A stretch of DNA of 64,000 bases from Prunella strophiata (taxonomy: Eukaryota > Chordata > Aves > Passeriformes > Prunellidae). The position numbers and the translations under genes are program-made. The stretch is from assembly GCA_036583965.1 (NCBI GenBank), contig JAZBQD010000013.1, positions 12,175,848 through 12,239,847 of the forward strand. The letters run 5' to 3'. Below the pieces are notes generated by a model, which was not told the DNA's origin, searched no databases, and was given only the letters and a program-made list of their open reading frames with translations. Below are positions 50,542 to 62,090 of this stretch, piece by piece (position 1 is the stretch's first letter; every line of letters starts with the position of its first letter).

Positions 50542-50635
50542 AGGCACCTCCACAAATCAGCCTGACCCTGTGTGTTTGTCTCTGCGCTGTCCTGGTGAGC
50601 AGCCGGGGACAGTAAATCACAAATGAGCTCAGAAA

Positions 50636-53600
50636 AGCAGGGTCCCCAGGAATAGCAGAGTCCCCAGGATTAGCAGGGTCCCCAGGAATAGCAGAGTCCC
50701 CAGGAATAGCAGAGTCCCCAGGATTAGCAGGGTCCCCAGGAATAGCAGAGTCCCCAGGAATAGCAGTGTCCCCAGGAATAGCAGAGTCCCCAGGATTAGC
50801 AGGGTCCCCAGGAATAGCAGAGTCCCCAGGATTAGCAGGGTCCCCAGGATTAGCAGGGTCCCCAGGAATAGCAGAGTCCCCAGGAATAGCAGAGTCCCCA
50901 GGAATAGCAGAGTCCCCAGGAATAGCAGAGTCCCCAGGAATAGCAGAGTCCCCAGGATTAGCAGGGTCCCCAGGATTAGCAGGGTCCCCAGGATTAGCAG
51001 GGTCCCCAGGATTAGCAGGGTCCCCAGGATTAGCAGGGTCCCCAGGATTAGCAGGGTCCCCAGGAATAGCAGAGTCCCCAGGATTAGCAGGGTCCCCAGG
51101 ATTAGCAGGGTCCCCAGGAATAGCAGAGTCCCCAGGAATAGCAGAGTCCCCAGGATTAGCAGGGTCCCCAGGATTAGCAGGGTCCCCAGGATTAGCAGGG
51201 TCCCCAGGAATAGCAGAGTCCCCAGGATTAGCAGGGTCCCCAGGAATAGCAGAGTCCCCAGGAATAGCAGAGTCCCCAGGAATAGCAGAGTCCCCAGGAA
51301 TAGCAGAGTCCCCAGGAATAGCAGAGTCCCCAGGAATAGCAGAGTCCCCAGGATTAGCAGGGTCCCCAGGATTAGCAGGGTCCCCAGGATTAGCAGGGTC
51401 CCCAGGATTAGCAGGGTCCCCAGGAATAGCAGAGTCCCCAGGATTAGCAGGGTCCCCAGGATTAGCAGGGTCCCCAGGATTAGCAGGGTCCCCAGGATTA
51501 GCAGGGTCCCCAGGATCAGCAGGGTCCCCAGGAATAGCAGAGTCCCCAGGATTAGCAGGGTCCCCAGGATTAGCAGGGTCCCCAGGATTAGCAGGGTCCC
51601 CAGGAATAGCAGAGTCCCCAGGAATAGCAGAGTCCCCAGGAATAGCAGAGTCCCCAGGAATAGCAGAGTCCCCAGGATTAGCAGGGTCCCCAGGAATAGC
51701 AGAGTCCCCAGGAATAGCAGAGTCCCCAGGATTAGCAGTGTCCCCAGGATCAGCAGGGTCCCCAGGATTAGCAGGGTCCCCAGGATTAGCAGGGTCCCCA
51801 GGAATAGCAGAGTCCCCAGGATTAGCAGGGTCCCCAGGATTAGCAGGGTCCCCAGGATTAGCAGGGTCCCCAGGATTAGCAGGGTCCCCAGGATTAGCAG
51901 GGTCCCCAGGAATAGCAGAGTCCCCAGGAATAGCAGAGTCCCCAGGAATAGCAGAGTCCCCAGGATTAGCAGGGTCCCCAGGAATAGCAGAGTCCCCAGG
52001 AATAGCAGAGTCCCCAGGATTAGCAGGGTCCCCAGGATTAGCAGGGTCCCCAGGATTAGCAGGGTCCCCAGGAATAGCAGAGTCCCCAGGAATAGCAGAG
52101 TCCCCAGGATTAGCAGGGTCCCCAGGATTAGCAGGGTCCCCAGGAATAGCAGAGTCCCCAGGATTAGCAGGGTCCCCAGGAATAGCAGAGTCCCCAGGAT
52201 TAGCAGGGTCCCCAGGATTAGCAGGGTCCCCAGGAATAGCAGAGTCCCCAGGAATAGCAGGGTCCCCAGGAATAGCAGAGTCCCCAGGAATAGCAGAGTC
52301 CCCAGGAATAGCAGAGTCCCCAGGAATAGCAGAGTCCCCAGGAATAGCAGAGTCCCCAGGATTAGCAGGGTCCCCAGGATTAGCAGGGTCCCCAGGAATA
52401 GCAGAGTCCCCAGGAATAGCAGGGTCCCCAGGAATAGCAGAGTCCCCAGGATTAGCAGGGTCCCCAGGATTAGCAGGGTCCCCAGGATCAGCAGGGTCCC
52501 CAGGATTAGCAGGGTCCCCAGGATTAGCAGGGTCCCCAGGATCAGCAGGGTCCCCAGGATTAGCAGGGTCCCCAGGAATAGCAGAGTCCCCAGGAATAGC
52601 AGGGTCCCCAGGAATAGCAGAGTCCCCAGGATTAGCAGGGTCCCCAGGAATAGCAGAGTCCCCAGGATTAGCAGGGTCCCCAGGATTAGCAGGGTCCCCA
52701 GGATTAGCAGGGTCCCCAGGATTAGCAGGGTCCCCAGGATTAGCAGGGTCCCCAGGATTAGCAGGGTCCCCAGGATTAGCAGGGTCCCCAGGAATAGCAG
52801 GGTCCCCAGGAATAGCAGAGTCCCCAGGATTAGCAGGGTCCCCAGGATTAGCAGGGTCCCCAGGATTAGCAGGGTCCCCAGGAATAGCAGAGTCCCCAGG
52901 AATAGCAGAGTCCCCAGGATTAGCAGGGTCCCCAGGAATAGCAGAGTCCCCAGGAATAGCAGAGTCCCCAGGAATAGCAGAGTCCCCAGGAATAGCAGGG
53001 TCCCCAGGAATAGCAGAGTCCCCAGGAATAGCAGAGTCCCCAGGATTAGCAGGGTCCCCAGGAATAGCAGAGTCCCCAGGAATAGCAGAGTCCCCAGGAT
53101 TAGCAGGGTCCCCAGGATTAGCAGGGTCCCCAGGAATAGCAGAGTCCCCAGGAATAGCAGAGTCCCCAGGATTAGCAGGGTCCCCAGGAATAGCAGAGTC
53201 CCCAGGATTAGCAGGGTCCCCAGGATTAGCAGGGTCCCCAGGATTAGCAGGGTCCCCAGGAATAGCAGAGTCCCCAGGAACAGCAGTGTCCCCAGGAATA
53301 GCAGAGTCCCCAGGATTAGCAGGGTCCCCAGGAATAGCAGAGTCCCCAGGAATAGCAGTGTCTCCAGGAATAGCAGGGTCCCCAGGATTAGCAGGGTCCC
53401 CAGGATTAGCAGGGTCCCCAGGAATAGCAGAGTCCCCAGGATTAGCAGGGTCCCCAGGATTAGCAGGGTCCCCAGGAATAGCAGAGTCCCCAGGATTAGC
53501 AGGGTCCCCAGGAATAGCAGGGTCCCCAGGATTAGCAGTGTCCCCAGGATCAGCAGGGTCCCCAGGAATAGCAGAGTCCCCAGGGTTAGCAGTGTCCCCA

Positions 53601-53638
53601 GGATTAGCAGGGTCCCCAGGATTAGCAGGGTCCCCAGC
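50636..53638. repeat. 3.0 kb minisatellite with an 18-bp unit
   Basis: About 167 copies of two main types, TCCCCAGGAATAGCAGAG and TCCCCAGGATTAGCAGGG. They differ at two linked positions (A/T and A/G). Recombinant or point-mutant types (GGAATAGCAGGG, GGATCAGCAGGG, ATTAGCAGTG, GGAACAGCAGTG) are few. Unit length never changes, so frames of about 980-1,170 codons stay open on both strands. The plus-strand frame reads GLAGSP/GIAESP and looks collagen-like only because of the repeat. I see no start context, signal peptide, splice structure or unique flanking domain to support a gene. Confidence 0.97.
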
Positions 53639-53717
53639 ATTCCCACAGCCATTCCAGGGCAGCAGCTCCTGCAGCTGCAAGAGGGGCTTTAGGTGCAAAG
53701 TGCTTTTTACACCTCTG

Positions 53718-54600
53718 TGAATATTGCTGAGAGCACAGGGGGGATCCAGGAGCACCTTCACTGGCCTAGGCTGCCCCAGGGCAGGGATATATTGAATATT
53801 GCTGTGAGCACAGCATCCAGGAGCACCTTCACTGGCCTAGGCTGCTCCAGGGCAGGGATATATTGAATATTGCTGTGAGCACAGTGGGGATCCAGGAGCA
53901 CCTTCACTGGCCTAGGCTGCCCCAGGGCAGGGATATATTGAATATTGCTGAGAGCACAGGGGGGATCCAGGAGCACCTTCACTGGCCTAGGCTGCCCCAG
54001 GGCAGGGATATATTGAATATTGCTGAGAGCACAGGGGGGATCCAGGAGCACCTTCACTGGCCTAGGCTGCCCCAGGGCAGGGATATATTGAATATTGCTG
54101 AGAGCACAGGGGGGATCCAGGAGCACCTTCACTGGCCTAGGCTGCCCCAGGGCAGGGATATATTGAATATTGCTGAGAGCACAGGGGGGATCCAGGAGCA
54201 CCTTCACTGGCCTAGGCTGCCCCAGGGCAGGGATATATTGAATATTGCTGAGAGCACAGGGGGGATCCAGGAGCACCTTCACTGGCCTAGGCTGCCCCAG
54301 GGCAGGGATATATTGAATATTGCTGAGAGCACAGGGGGGATCCAGGAGCACTTTCACTGGCCTAGGCTGCTCCAGGGCAGGGATATATTGAATATTGCTG
54401 AGAGCACAGCATCCAGGAGCAGCTTCACTGGCCTAGGCTGCCCCAGGGCAGGGATATATTGAATATTGCTGTGAGCACAGTGTCCAGGAGCACCTTCACT
54501 GGCCTAGGCTGCTCCAGGGCACTGATATATTGAATATTGCTGAGAGCACAGTATCCAGGAGCACTTTCACTGGCCTAGGCTGCCCCAGGGCAGGGATATT
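53718..54600. repeat. Tandem array of 12 units of 75 or 71 bp
   Basis: Each unit begins TGAATATTGCTGAGAGCACA, continues through ATCCAGGAGCACCTTCACTG and GCCTAGGCTGCC and ends GCAGGGATATAT. Unit starts are at 53,718 (75 bp), 53,793 (71), 53,864 and six more at 75-bp steps to 54,314 (75), then 54,389, 54,460 and 54,531 (71). The 4-bp difference is CAGGGGGGATCC versus CAGCATCC. The 75-bp units at 53,939-54,313 are nearly identical. Both strands have 199-codon frames because 75 is divisible by three; these are not genes. Confidence 0.96.
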
Positions 54601-55540
54601 GCCCGGGCAGGGGTCCCTGCAGGGCCTCAGCCTGCCTTGGGCTCCAAGGAAAGATTTCTCCGTGGAAACCAACCATGAGTGATGAGACACACTGTTCTGC
54701 AAGCCATGGGCTTTGGCTCTTTACCCTTCCCTGGACTTGTGCTCAAGGAAAGCCATGACATTTATCAGGAGAGTATCCTCCAGTTAAAACCAGAGCTCCT
54801 GATTCTGTTAACAATTTGGCAACGAATTAATGACATTTTCCAGTGGAAAAGAAATTGCAAAACTCTCCCGGGAGCTTCTGATGTGACCCAAACAATCTGT
54901 CAAGTGGAGCTGACTGGAGCCTGCCCACTCAGCAGCTCCTGTGGCTCTGAGCTCATCCCCAGCCCCAGCAGCAATAAATAAAACACCAGGAGGATGACAG
55001 CAGATACCAGGGATGATTTGGGGTCTCTGGCTCCATGGGTACCCCTGAGAGGGTGGGCATACAGGTTTTTAGGAGTTCAGTGCCTTGGATGATGGGTTTA
55101 TTTAAAATATTAGTAATATCAATATTCTTTAAAATATCAATGGATCCCAAGGTGAGGGTGGAGGTGCCCCCAGTCCTTCCAAACCTGGACTCCTCCAGCT
55201 CCAGCCCCACATGCCAAATCTGCCTCAGCAGGGACATCCCTGGCCACTGCATATCAAGAAAGAAAAGATGCTTAAAGCAACTAATAGCTGGAGCTGAAGC
55301 AGAGATTATCATTATCCAAATTGCCTTCTCCTCAGAGAGAGCTGGGCAGACTTCCAGGGATGCAATGGATGCCCTTTCCCTGGGATGCTCTGTGCCCCCC
55401 TGAGCAGGAGGATGCAGTGTGAGCTCAGGGTGCTGAGCAGCCCAAAGCTCAGCTCACAAACAGGGAGAGGAATGCTCCTTTCTGGGGAAGATCAGCTGCC
55501 CTGGCAGTGCCCACAGCCCCAGCCCCCTGATTTACAGTCA
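54601..55540. other. Unique non-coding sequence right of the repeat cluster
   Basis: No exon or transposon is recognised. A patch at 55,090-55,140 has repeated AATATTAGTAATATCAATATT-like words. Open frames are at most 122 codons without motifs. Confidence 0.55.
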
Positions 55541-55544
55541 GAAA

Positions 55545-55705
55545 GTTCTCCTTGACTGTGCTCAGAATCATTAAGCTACAAACCATAGACTAATTATGGG
55601 GCCCTGGGCAAAAACGTTAATCCAAAGAGCATAAAATTATAATGACTTTCTTGGCATAATTAGCCCAAAGAAGATAAACAGTCCAAATAGCAGCTTGGGC
55701 ATGTT
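55545..55705. promoter_or_regulatory. Candidate conserved non-coding element
   Basis: A short AT-rich unique island with homeodomain-type words AATCATTAAGC, GACTAATTATGGGG, AACGTTAATCC, AAAATTATAATGAC and GGCATAATTAGCCC, and a GATAA word (GAAGATAAACAG). It stands between GC-rich flanks and no frame explains it. Confidence 0.38.
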
Positions 55706-57225
55706 CACAGTCCCAGCTCCATCCTCTGCAGGGTGGTGGTGAGGGGCAGAGGGGGGGTCCTGGGGGCTGTGACAGCCTCACTTGAGCCTGGTGTGGAGGT
55801 GTCACAGGGCAGCTGGGCTGTTCCCATCTCTGCACCAAGCAGAGCTGCCCCATGGCCTGCAATTTCCCCAGCCACTGTGGGGACCAAACCCAATCCACCA
55901 TCAGAGAGGCAGGGAGGGTGCAGCCACTGCCAGCAGCATGTTCTACATCCCTCCCTGCCAAACCACTGCAAGGGCACAGGGACAGCACAGCCCAGCATCA
56001 CCTGCACCAAAACTTCATCTCATCAAGGCAGGCAGGGCTCTCCTAGGTCTGCCAAATCCAGGAGGAGTCACTCAGACCCCTGTGCCTTTATCAGTCCCTG
56101 GCTGAGTCCAGGGTCCAGGGAAGTGGCCCCAGGCAGAGTCAGAGGAGCCATTTCCAAAAGCACAGCCTGAGTGTAACACTCACTTTATCTGCATCTTTAT
56201 TTATTTATTGCTGACTGGGAAGTGCAACACAAAAGCTAATTATTTGATAAAAGCTCTGGGTAGGGTATTAACGAGCCAGACTTGTAAGCAGATTTCCAAA
56301 CCTCTTTTCTGTCTCTGCCTCCAGATTGGAGCTGGCTGTGGCCCCTTTTCACTGTGGCTGTGGCTCACCCTGCATGGCCTGGGGACAGGCATGCCCAGCC
56401 TCCACTGCAGCACCACAGGGCTGCTGTCCCTCTTTTCCCCCTCCAGGAGGAACTCTGGCTGTTCTTACTTCCAGAGACAGCAGGAACAGAGTTGGAAGAG
56501 GATGGATGGGCAGCAGCTCAGAATCTGAGCATCCATCAGTGTCTCCTTCCCAGACCCTGTTAGGGTTTAAAGCTGTTCTCACCCTCCCACCAAGACAAGC
56601 CTTCGGACTCATTATGTCCCTATTTCCTATTTTACCAGACTGCTCTAAAAGCAAAAAGAGCTGTCTGGGTGCTGGCAGCTCCTCTGATGTGCCCAAATGC
56701 CACCCGTGGGTACAAACAGAAGTGTCCCTGCAGCTCAGAGCCTGCAGCTGAGGGCAGGGGACACACGGAGTGCTGGGGACATTTTCCAGTCCAGAAAATC
56801 CCAGCTGGACCCCTGACAGCTTTTCCTGGGTCTGCTCCTCTCCCTGCCTCCCCCCTGCCCCCAGCACCACCTGGCTTCATGGACACTGAATGGAGCCATT
56901 CCCCAAAAACCTGCTGGTAAATCCTGCTGTAAATCCCAGCTTCCAGCTAATTTTTGCCATTCCAGGCAACACCCCCGAGATGAAATATTGCTCATATTTG
57001 CAGCCACAGTCAAGAAAAGGTCAGAGCAGAAGCAAGTGGCTGAAACCCCATGGAGGGGATCCCACCCCTCCTCCCCAGACTCCCTTTGGGTGCTCCACCA
57101 GTGAGCCTCAGGTCTGGCTTCGATGGGAAAATGAAATAAATCCATCTCTGTTTTCCCTTCCCATCTCTGTGTGGGGCTGCCCTTGTGGCAAACCCACCTC
57201 CCACCCACTCAAGGCAATGAAACCA
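55706..57225. other. Unique non-coding sequence, no gene seen
   Basis: GC-rich and C-rich on the plus strand, apart from an AT-rich patch at 56,180-56,260 (CTTTATTTATTTATTGC). Open frames up to 173 codons lack motifs. Confidence 0.55.
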
Positions 57226-57229
57226 CTCA

Positions 57230-57395
57230 AACGTTTTAGAAACAGCATGTTAGCTGGGAAATTTTGTAACCACGGGATAATGGAGACTATCTCCGGGCAA
57301 GCAAGAGATTAGGAAGATAAATGACATCGATAAAGGACATTTTAGCCCAAAGCCATTTGAAATCAATGCAAATGGGAGAGTTTTTGCAGGTGCTG
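57230..57395. promoter_or_regulatory. Candidate enhancer-like element with octamer and GATA words
   Basis: Contains a perfect POU octamer ATGCAAAT at 57,366-57,373 and GATA-type words GGGATAATGG, GGAAGATAAATGAC and TCGATAAAGG within 100 bases, in AT-rich unique sequence. The grouping suggests a compact regulatory element; function is inference. Confidence 0.38.
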
Positions 57396-57990
57396 GGGCT
57401 GCCCACGGGGAGGGCTTGGCCATCAGGGCTTCAGGTTCTCTCCTGGCAGCACAACCAGTGACCAAAAATGGCTCTTACACTGGATTATTGGTTGAATATT
57501 TTAAATTTCCTGTTAATTGGGAAAACAGTGTTGAAATTTATTGTGTCTTGAACCAGTGACTATTTCAAAAAAGGGAGAACAACTGCACCTACAGTGGACC
57601 AAGGCTGGTGAGCAAAGTGCATCTTCTAGGTGTGGAAATGCTTATTTGTCCCAGCAGTTAAACCCCCACCAACACAAAACCCAAAGAGTGTGCACATGCT
57701 GTCCCTCCCATCTGTGCCTGCAAAGCTCCCCACAGGGACACCCACCCAACAGCTTCCACACACCACCACTCCTCTTTTTTCAGCCAAACTCCAGGGTTTT
57801 TTTAGGACATGACACATGAAGGAGCAGTGCCAATGAAGGGGGTTAGCAACACGAAAAAGCCCAGATCCCATGAGCACAATGAATTGCTCTTAAAAAAAAA
57901 AAAGAAAAAAAAATTCTAATCAAGAACTTTTCCCTTCTTCCCTTTTTTCAGGGTTTTTTTCAGCCAAGGACAGTATGTGATGTGTATGGT
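57396..57990. other. Unique non-coding sequence
   Basis: Nothing recognisable. Contains A12 at 57,892-57,903, interrupted by one G and followed by nine more A. Confidence 0.55.
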
Positions 57991-58480
57991 CTCAAAAGGA
58001 GATTTACTGGAGACTGCTGTGACTAAGGCAAGATGTAATTAGAAGAGGGGAGGAACATTTATCATTTGCCAGAGTGAATTAGGTATTTCGACTTCTCAAA
58101 AGAATTGAACACAGAGGGTGAATTTTTTTCCAATTTCTCTCACATCTCCAATATTATTAAGTTCAGCTAGAAAACACTTGAGACAAATTGACTCATCTGA
58201 GCCCATCTCTTCATAATTGCTACACATTTTAAATTGGCTTAGTTAAATGAACACTTTGCGTGGTGGTTGACAGGCTCTGTTGTCTGGATGCAATATTAAA
58301 AATATCAAAATCAACACGAGAGCTAGAGCAGAGCTTGGGGATATTGCTTTTCTGAGCACTGGATATTGCTTTAGCTGGACTGTAGCAAATAGCTACAACT
58401 CTCAAGGTGTTTTTAGACACAGATTAAGAGATACTATTCCTTTCTCATTAACTAGTGAAGCCTTTTTTCCCCCTTTTCTT
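57991..58480. promoter_or_regulatory. Candidate conserved non-coding element cluster
   Basis: About 490 AT-rich unique bases with AGTGAATTAGG, CTTCATAATTGC, GGCTTAGTTAAATG, ATATTATTAAG and CTCATTAACTAG. No frame longer than 70 codons and no transposon. It resembles the other AT-rich islands of the right half. Confidence 0.33.
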
Positions 58481-60285
58481 TCTACTTAGCAAGAAATTTA
58501 TAAGCTCATGCTCTAAACTGGGCCACCAGCCATGGGTTGTGTACAGAAACCATCCCAATAATGGTTATTCACTTTTCAAGCCTCCACACAGTGCACTGCC
58601 CTCATATATTGAGCATTTCCAGTCGTCTGCATGGAATATACTCCACTCCCAGCAGTCAGGAACCTCAGGGTGCCTGATCCTACCCAGGTTTTTATTATTC
58701 CAGCCAGTGTTAGGAGCTCTGGGGCAGAGCTGGAGGTGCTCAGCATCTCCCCAGCTGCCAGCAAATCCTCTCTCCCAGCTCATTTCCCCAGTGCTGTTGT
58801 GCACGTGAGATGTTCCACGGGTCTCCTTTGAAGGCTTCCCAGAGAGCCAGACAAGGGAGGAATCTGGGTCTGGGCTTTGCCAACCTGATCTCAGGCTGCA
58901 TTTGTAACACTCAAGAGCTTTGTGAAAACCCAAAGCCAGGCAAAATAATTGCTGATACAGAAACATTTGAGCAGCTCAGGCACGCATTAGATAAGGGATC
59001 TTGTTTCTGCTCCCCCCCTCCCTTGGCCTGCGTGCTTCCTTTCCACATTGTTTTATCATGAACAGAAAATAACAGCAGAGACAGAAAGGCAGAGCCTGCC
59101 AACAGTGTGATTTATGTTGGCTTTGGAGCTGAGACACTTGATAAAGCACCCAAAGCCTTGGGTGAGTGCACAGGGGCTGCAGCAGAGCTGGTAGCCAGTG
59201 TGGCCTCTCTCAGAGCTGGCAGGGGAGGGAGCATTGGGGCAGGAAGCCCAGGGATGAGCTGTGATCAGAAATGGTGACACTGGGCTGGGCTTTCCCAACC
59301 TCCAGACCCTTCCTGCACCCAACCCACCTCTGCTCCAGCCCCTGGGCCAGCACAGCTGTCCCTGCCCTTGGGAGCCACATGGGGAACTGCCTGCTCCAAA
59401 AAAAGGAAGAGCAGGTGAAGAGCACCACCCACCCAGGACACGAGGCTGCAGCCTGGTGTTGATAATAATTCTCACTCAACATCTAAAATGCCCCAAAATG
59501 GAGATGGAGACCATGGAGAGATGTGTCCACAGCAGGATGGAGGCTTTGCAACTTCTCAGCCCAGTTTGCTGCAGAGATACACCACAGACAACCACACTGG
59601 CAGAAATTTTCACAGGACTGGGATGGAAATAAATGGGTTACCAGAGCCCAGTGTGTATTTGCTCATTGCTATCCCAGCAGTGAGATTTCTCCCTTATTTA
59701 AATAACGTCTCCAAGGCTTTAGCCTTACTCATCTAATAAAGCAGCGTGTCAACACCAGCTCTGCATCACAAAATGAAGGGCACTCTGCAATTCCCCCACG
59801 GGACAATTAAATAAAGAGAGAAGAAAACAAAGGATCATCTCTGCCTGAGCAGAGACCTCTCATTGCACACAGCAGCCGGGGGAGAGGGATTCACCCGGGC
59901 TGATGGGGCACTGCCAGCAGGGCAGGGCTGGGCAGAGGAGTTAAGGGCTCCCAACCACTGAATAAAGGCTCAGGGATAATCCTCCAGGTGGGATGGACAC
60001 TGGGCTGTCCTCACAGGGATGTGAATCAGAAGCAAATGGCTGAAATGGGAATTGGATAATTTGGAGCAAAAAGCCAAGCAAAACCCCTCAGTTTAGCGCT
60101 GGGCTTGGCTAACCCCACCCTCACAGGGCCTGCCCACAGCCCCACCACCTTTCCCTGCCCTTTTTCTCCTCCAGACATCTGCAGACAGCAGCAGTGACAG
60201 CATCCCTGGGCTTAACATCAAACTCTTCTAATTCTGTTTTTTTGCTAAAAAGACTTGAGGGCAATTTTAGCACATCTCCATTGAG
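58481..60285. other. Unique non-coding sequence, no gene seen
   Basis: No exon or transposon is recognised. Open frames up to 139 codons have no domain. CpG is low except near 59,870-59,900. Confidence 0.55.
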
Positions 60286-60291
60286 TTGCTT

Positions 60292-60317
60292 AAAAAAAAA
60301 AAAAAAAAAAAAAAAAA
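60292..60317. repeat. A26 homopolymer
   Basis: A run of 26 A on the plus strand after CCATTGAGTTGCTT. No retroposed coding body or clear target-site duplication is seen, so it is not called a processed pseudogene tail. Confidence 0.92.
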
Positions 60318-60424
60318 GACACTTGGAGAACAGAGCTGTCCTAAAACATCCTTGCTGTCAGGAGATGTGGTGCTCTAATCCCCTTTGTAGAAGGGAAGCG
60401 GGAAATGTCTCCTTTAAAGTGCCT

Positions 60425-60690
60425 CAAAATGAATTTAATTTAGAATGGATTTCACATTCGCATTTGATGAATTAAAACCAGTGTGGTTTAACAACTATGT
60501 AATGGGGTATATATATGATCTGTTAAACAGGTGTTTGAGGTTTAGCAATTATCTAATAAGAGACTTATACATATTACAGTAGATAAACTTCAATAAATAT
60601 GTTCTTAATCAACCGGAGAGCACTCAACATACAATTACCGTCCCTGCCACATCTCGTTGAAACGAGCAGCTGATTCAGAGCACGGTGGGA
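60425..60690. promoter_or_regulatory. Candidate conserved non-coding element
   Basis: AT-rich unique segment containing GATGAATTAAAACC, TGGGGTATATATATGATC, AGCAATTATCTAATAAG, CTTAATCAACC and ATACAATTACCG, ending in CpG-bearing CATCTCGTTGAAACGAGC (an inverted repeat, CTCGTTgaAACGAG). Motif density and isolation between GC-rich flanks suggest constraint. Confidence 0.38.
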
Positions 60691-61945
60691 TTTTATGTGC
60701 TGCTCAAAAAACCCTCCCCTGCCTCCTGTTCGTGCTGCTGGGGTGGGGTCTCCATGCTTCCCCCCTGGTAGGAATCTCAGCACTGATTTTTCCATGGAAT
60801 ATCCATTCTGTTCCGTGGGACAAGCTCCTGCCCTCCTCTCCCCACCTTGCTGCCCTCCTGTGCTCGTTCACCAAGAGGAATGGAAAGGGGTTCAGGATGC
60901 AGAGCTTCATCCTGACGAGGGATTTGCGTTAGGAGGTGTCAAAAGCGGAGCAGGAGGTTTAATGAGCACCAGGACACCTCGGGATTTTCCCGGTGGGATG
61001 CTGTGCCAGGATCCGTGCCGTGCTCCTGCCCCCGGGTCACTCCGGGCAGGGATGCACAAACCCAGCCCCACTGTGGGGTTAACACTCTGATGTTTTGGCT
61101 AATTTGCCGCGTTTCTAGCTCGGGTGTTAAATCTAATTAGCACATTAGTGCTGGCTTTCCCAGCTGTAAAACAACAGGGAAATCCCTACGAGCACCAGAG
61201 ACAAACGCGTGAGCTGCCTCGGCAGCTTCCCCCATGGCTGAAAGCCGGGGCTTTCACCCCAAACCTGGGACAATGACAGCGCACCGTCCCTCCCACAGCC
61301 GGGAGAACAAACACGGGATGTTGGTGGAACGGGAAATACCCAAAAAGTGCCACCGGGTTCACAGAATTTGGGTTTTTAATGCACAGGCTTGGAAGAGAGA
61401 CGTTCGCAGTGGGTTTGACTCAGAGCTGGCACAGAGCAGAATTCAACCACAGCAGACATCTGAGGTGGCATCCCCCTGTCCCTGGTGCCCCGGGACCCCC
61501 ACCTAGCCCCTCCGCACCGGGTTAGAACCGGGTGGGCACCCCCGGGCTGGGTTAACCCTGTCCGCTCCGTGGAGAGGGGTTTGTCTGCTGGAATGGGGCT
61601 TTGGGCTGGCAGAGCCTGTCCCTGCACATCCCAGGGCACCCGGTGCTGCCAGCACAGGCTCAGCAAGGCGGGGACACAGCGATCCCCCTGCCCAGGGAAT
61701 TTTCCTCCCTTTCCCCTCGGCTGCACGAGAGGAGCACGCTTCAAACCCAGCATTAGTGCTGGCTGGCAAATCTGAGTCCCATCGATTTCACAGCAGCAAA
61801 TGCACGGACAGCAGGCGTGCCCGGGGGACGAGCAGCAGCTCCTCGGGCACTGCCTGCCCCGGATTAATGATTCCTGCCAAAAAACCAGAGCTGTGTTTTG
61901 TGGGAGCCCTCCCTCGCTGTGCACAGCCCAGCACAGCTCTGTCTT
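60691..61945. other. Unique, moderately CpG-rich non-coding sequence
   Basis: CpG is somewhat raised at 61,000-61,900 without reaching the density of the 26.4 kb island. A homeodomain-type patch with AAATCTAATTAGCACATTAG lies at 61,128-61,147. Open frames up to 198 codons have no domain. Confidence 0.5.
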
Positions 61946-61954
61946 CTCCTGGTG

Positions 61955-62090
61955 GCACTTTTTTCCCATCATTACCGGTGCAATTTCATCGATGGCTGTA
62001 TTGCTGGCTATTTAATTATTCCTTGTTAATCCCTTCAAACAGATGAGACATAAAAGCAAAGGCCATTAGTGACTCTGGCATTAGCCTGGC
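61955..62090. promoter_or_regulatory. Candidate conserved non-coding element
   Basis: Contains CATTACCGGTGCAATTTC, TTTAATTATTCCTTGTTAAT, GGCCATTAGTGAC and GGCATTAGCC in unique sequence flanked by GC-rich DNA. The profile is the same as in the other islands nearby. Confidence 0.33.

Noticed and set aside
50641..53638. Interstitial telomeric repeat suggested by GGATTAGCAGGG
   Set aside because: The unit is 18 bp and lacks the TTAGGG hexamer in tandem.
50249..53761. Collagen-like GLAGSP/GIAESP frame of 984 codons on plus, and frames of 1,170 and 1,007 codons on minus
   Set aside because: Direct result of an 18-bp unit without stops. Glycine is not at every third residue throughout, the flanks show no collagen or signal features, and opposite frames are equally open.
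53758..54462. 199-codon frames on both strands in the 75-bp array
   Set aside because: The unit length is a multiple of three; the frames end where 71-bp units break the phase.
48079..54600. CRISPR array
   Set aside because: The repeats are head-to-tail with no unique spacers between them, and the DNA is vertebrate in character with CR1 elements nearby.
53718..54600. CR1 origin of the 75-bp unit
   Set aside because: Words such as CACTGGCCTAGGCTGCC and CCCCAGGGCAGGG look vaguely like CR1 3' sequence, but they do not align in order with any CR1 segment I know in either orientation.
60292..60317. Processed pseudogene or SINE tail at the A26 run
   Set aside because: No retroposed body upstream and no flanking duplication can be seen; the same holds for the other homopolymers.
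61376..61972. 198-codon minus-strand frame in moderately CpG-rich DNA
   Set aside because: No recognisable motif, and shadow frames on the other strand are similar in length, which points to low stop-codon density.
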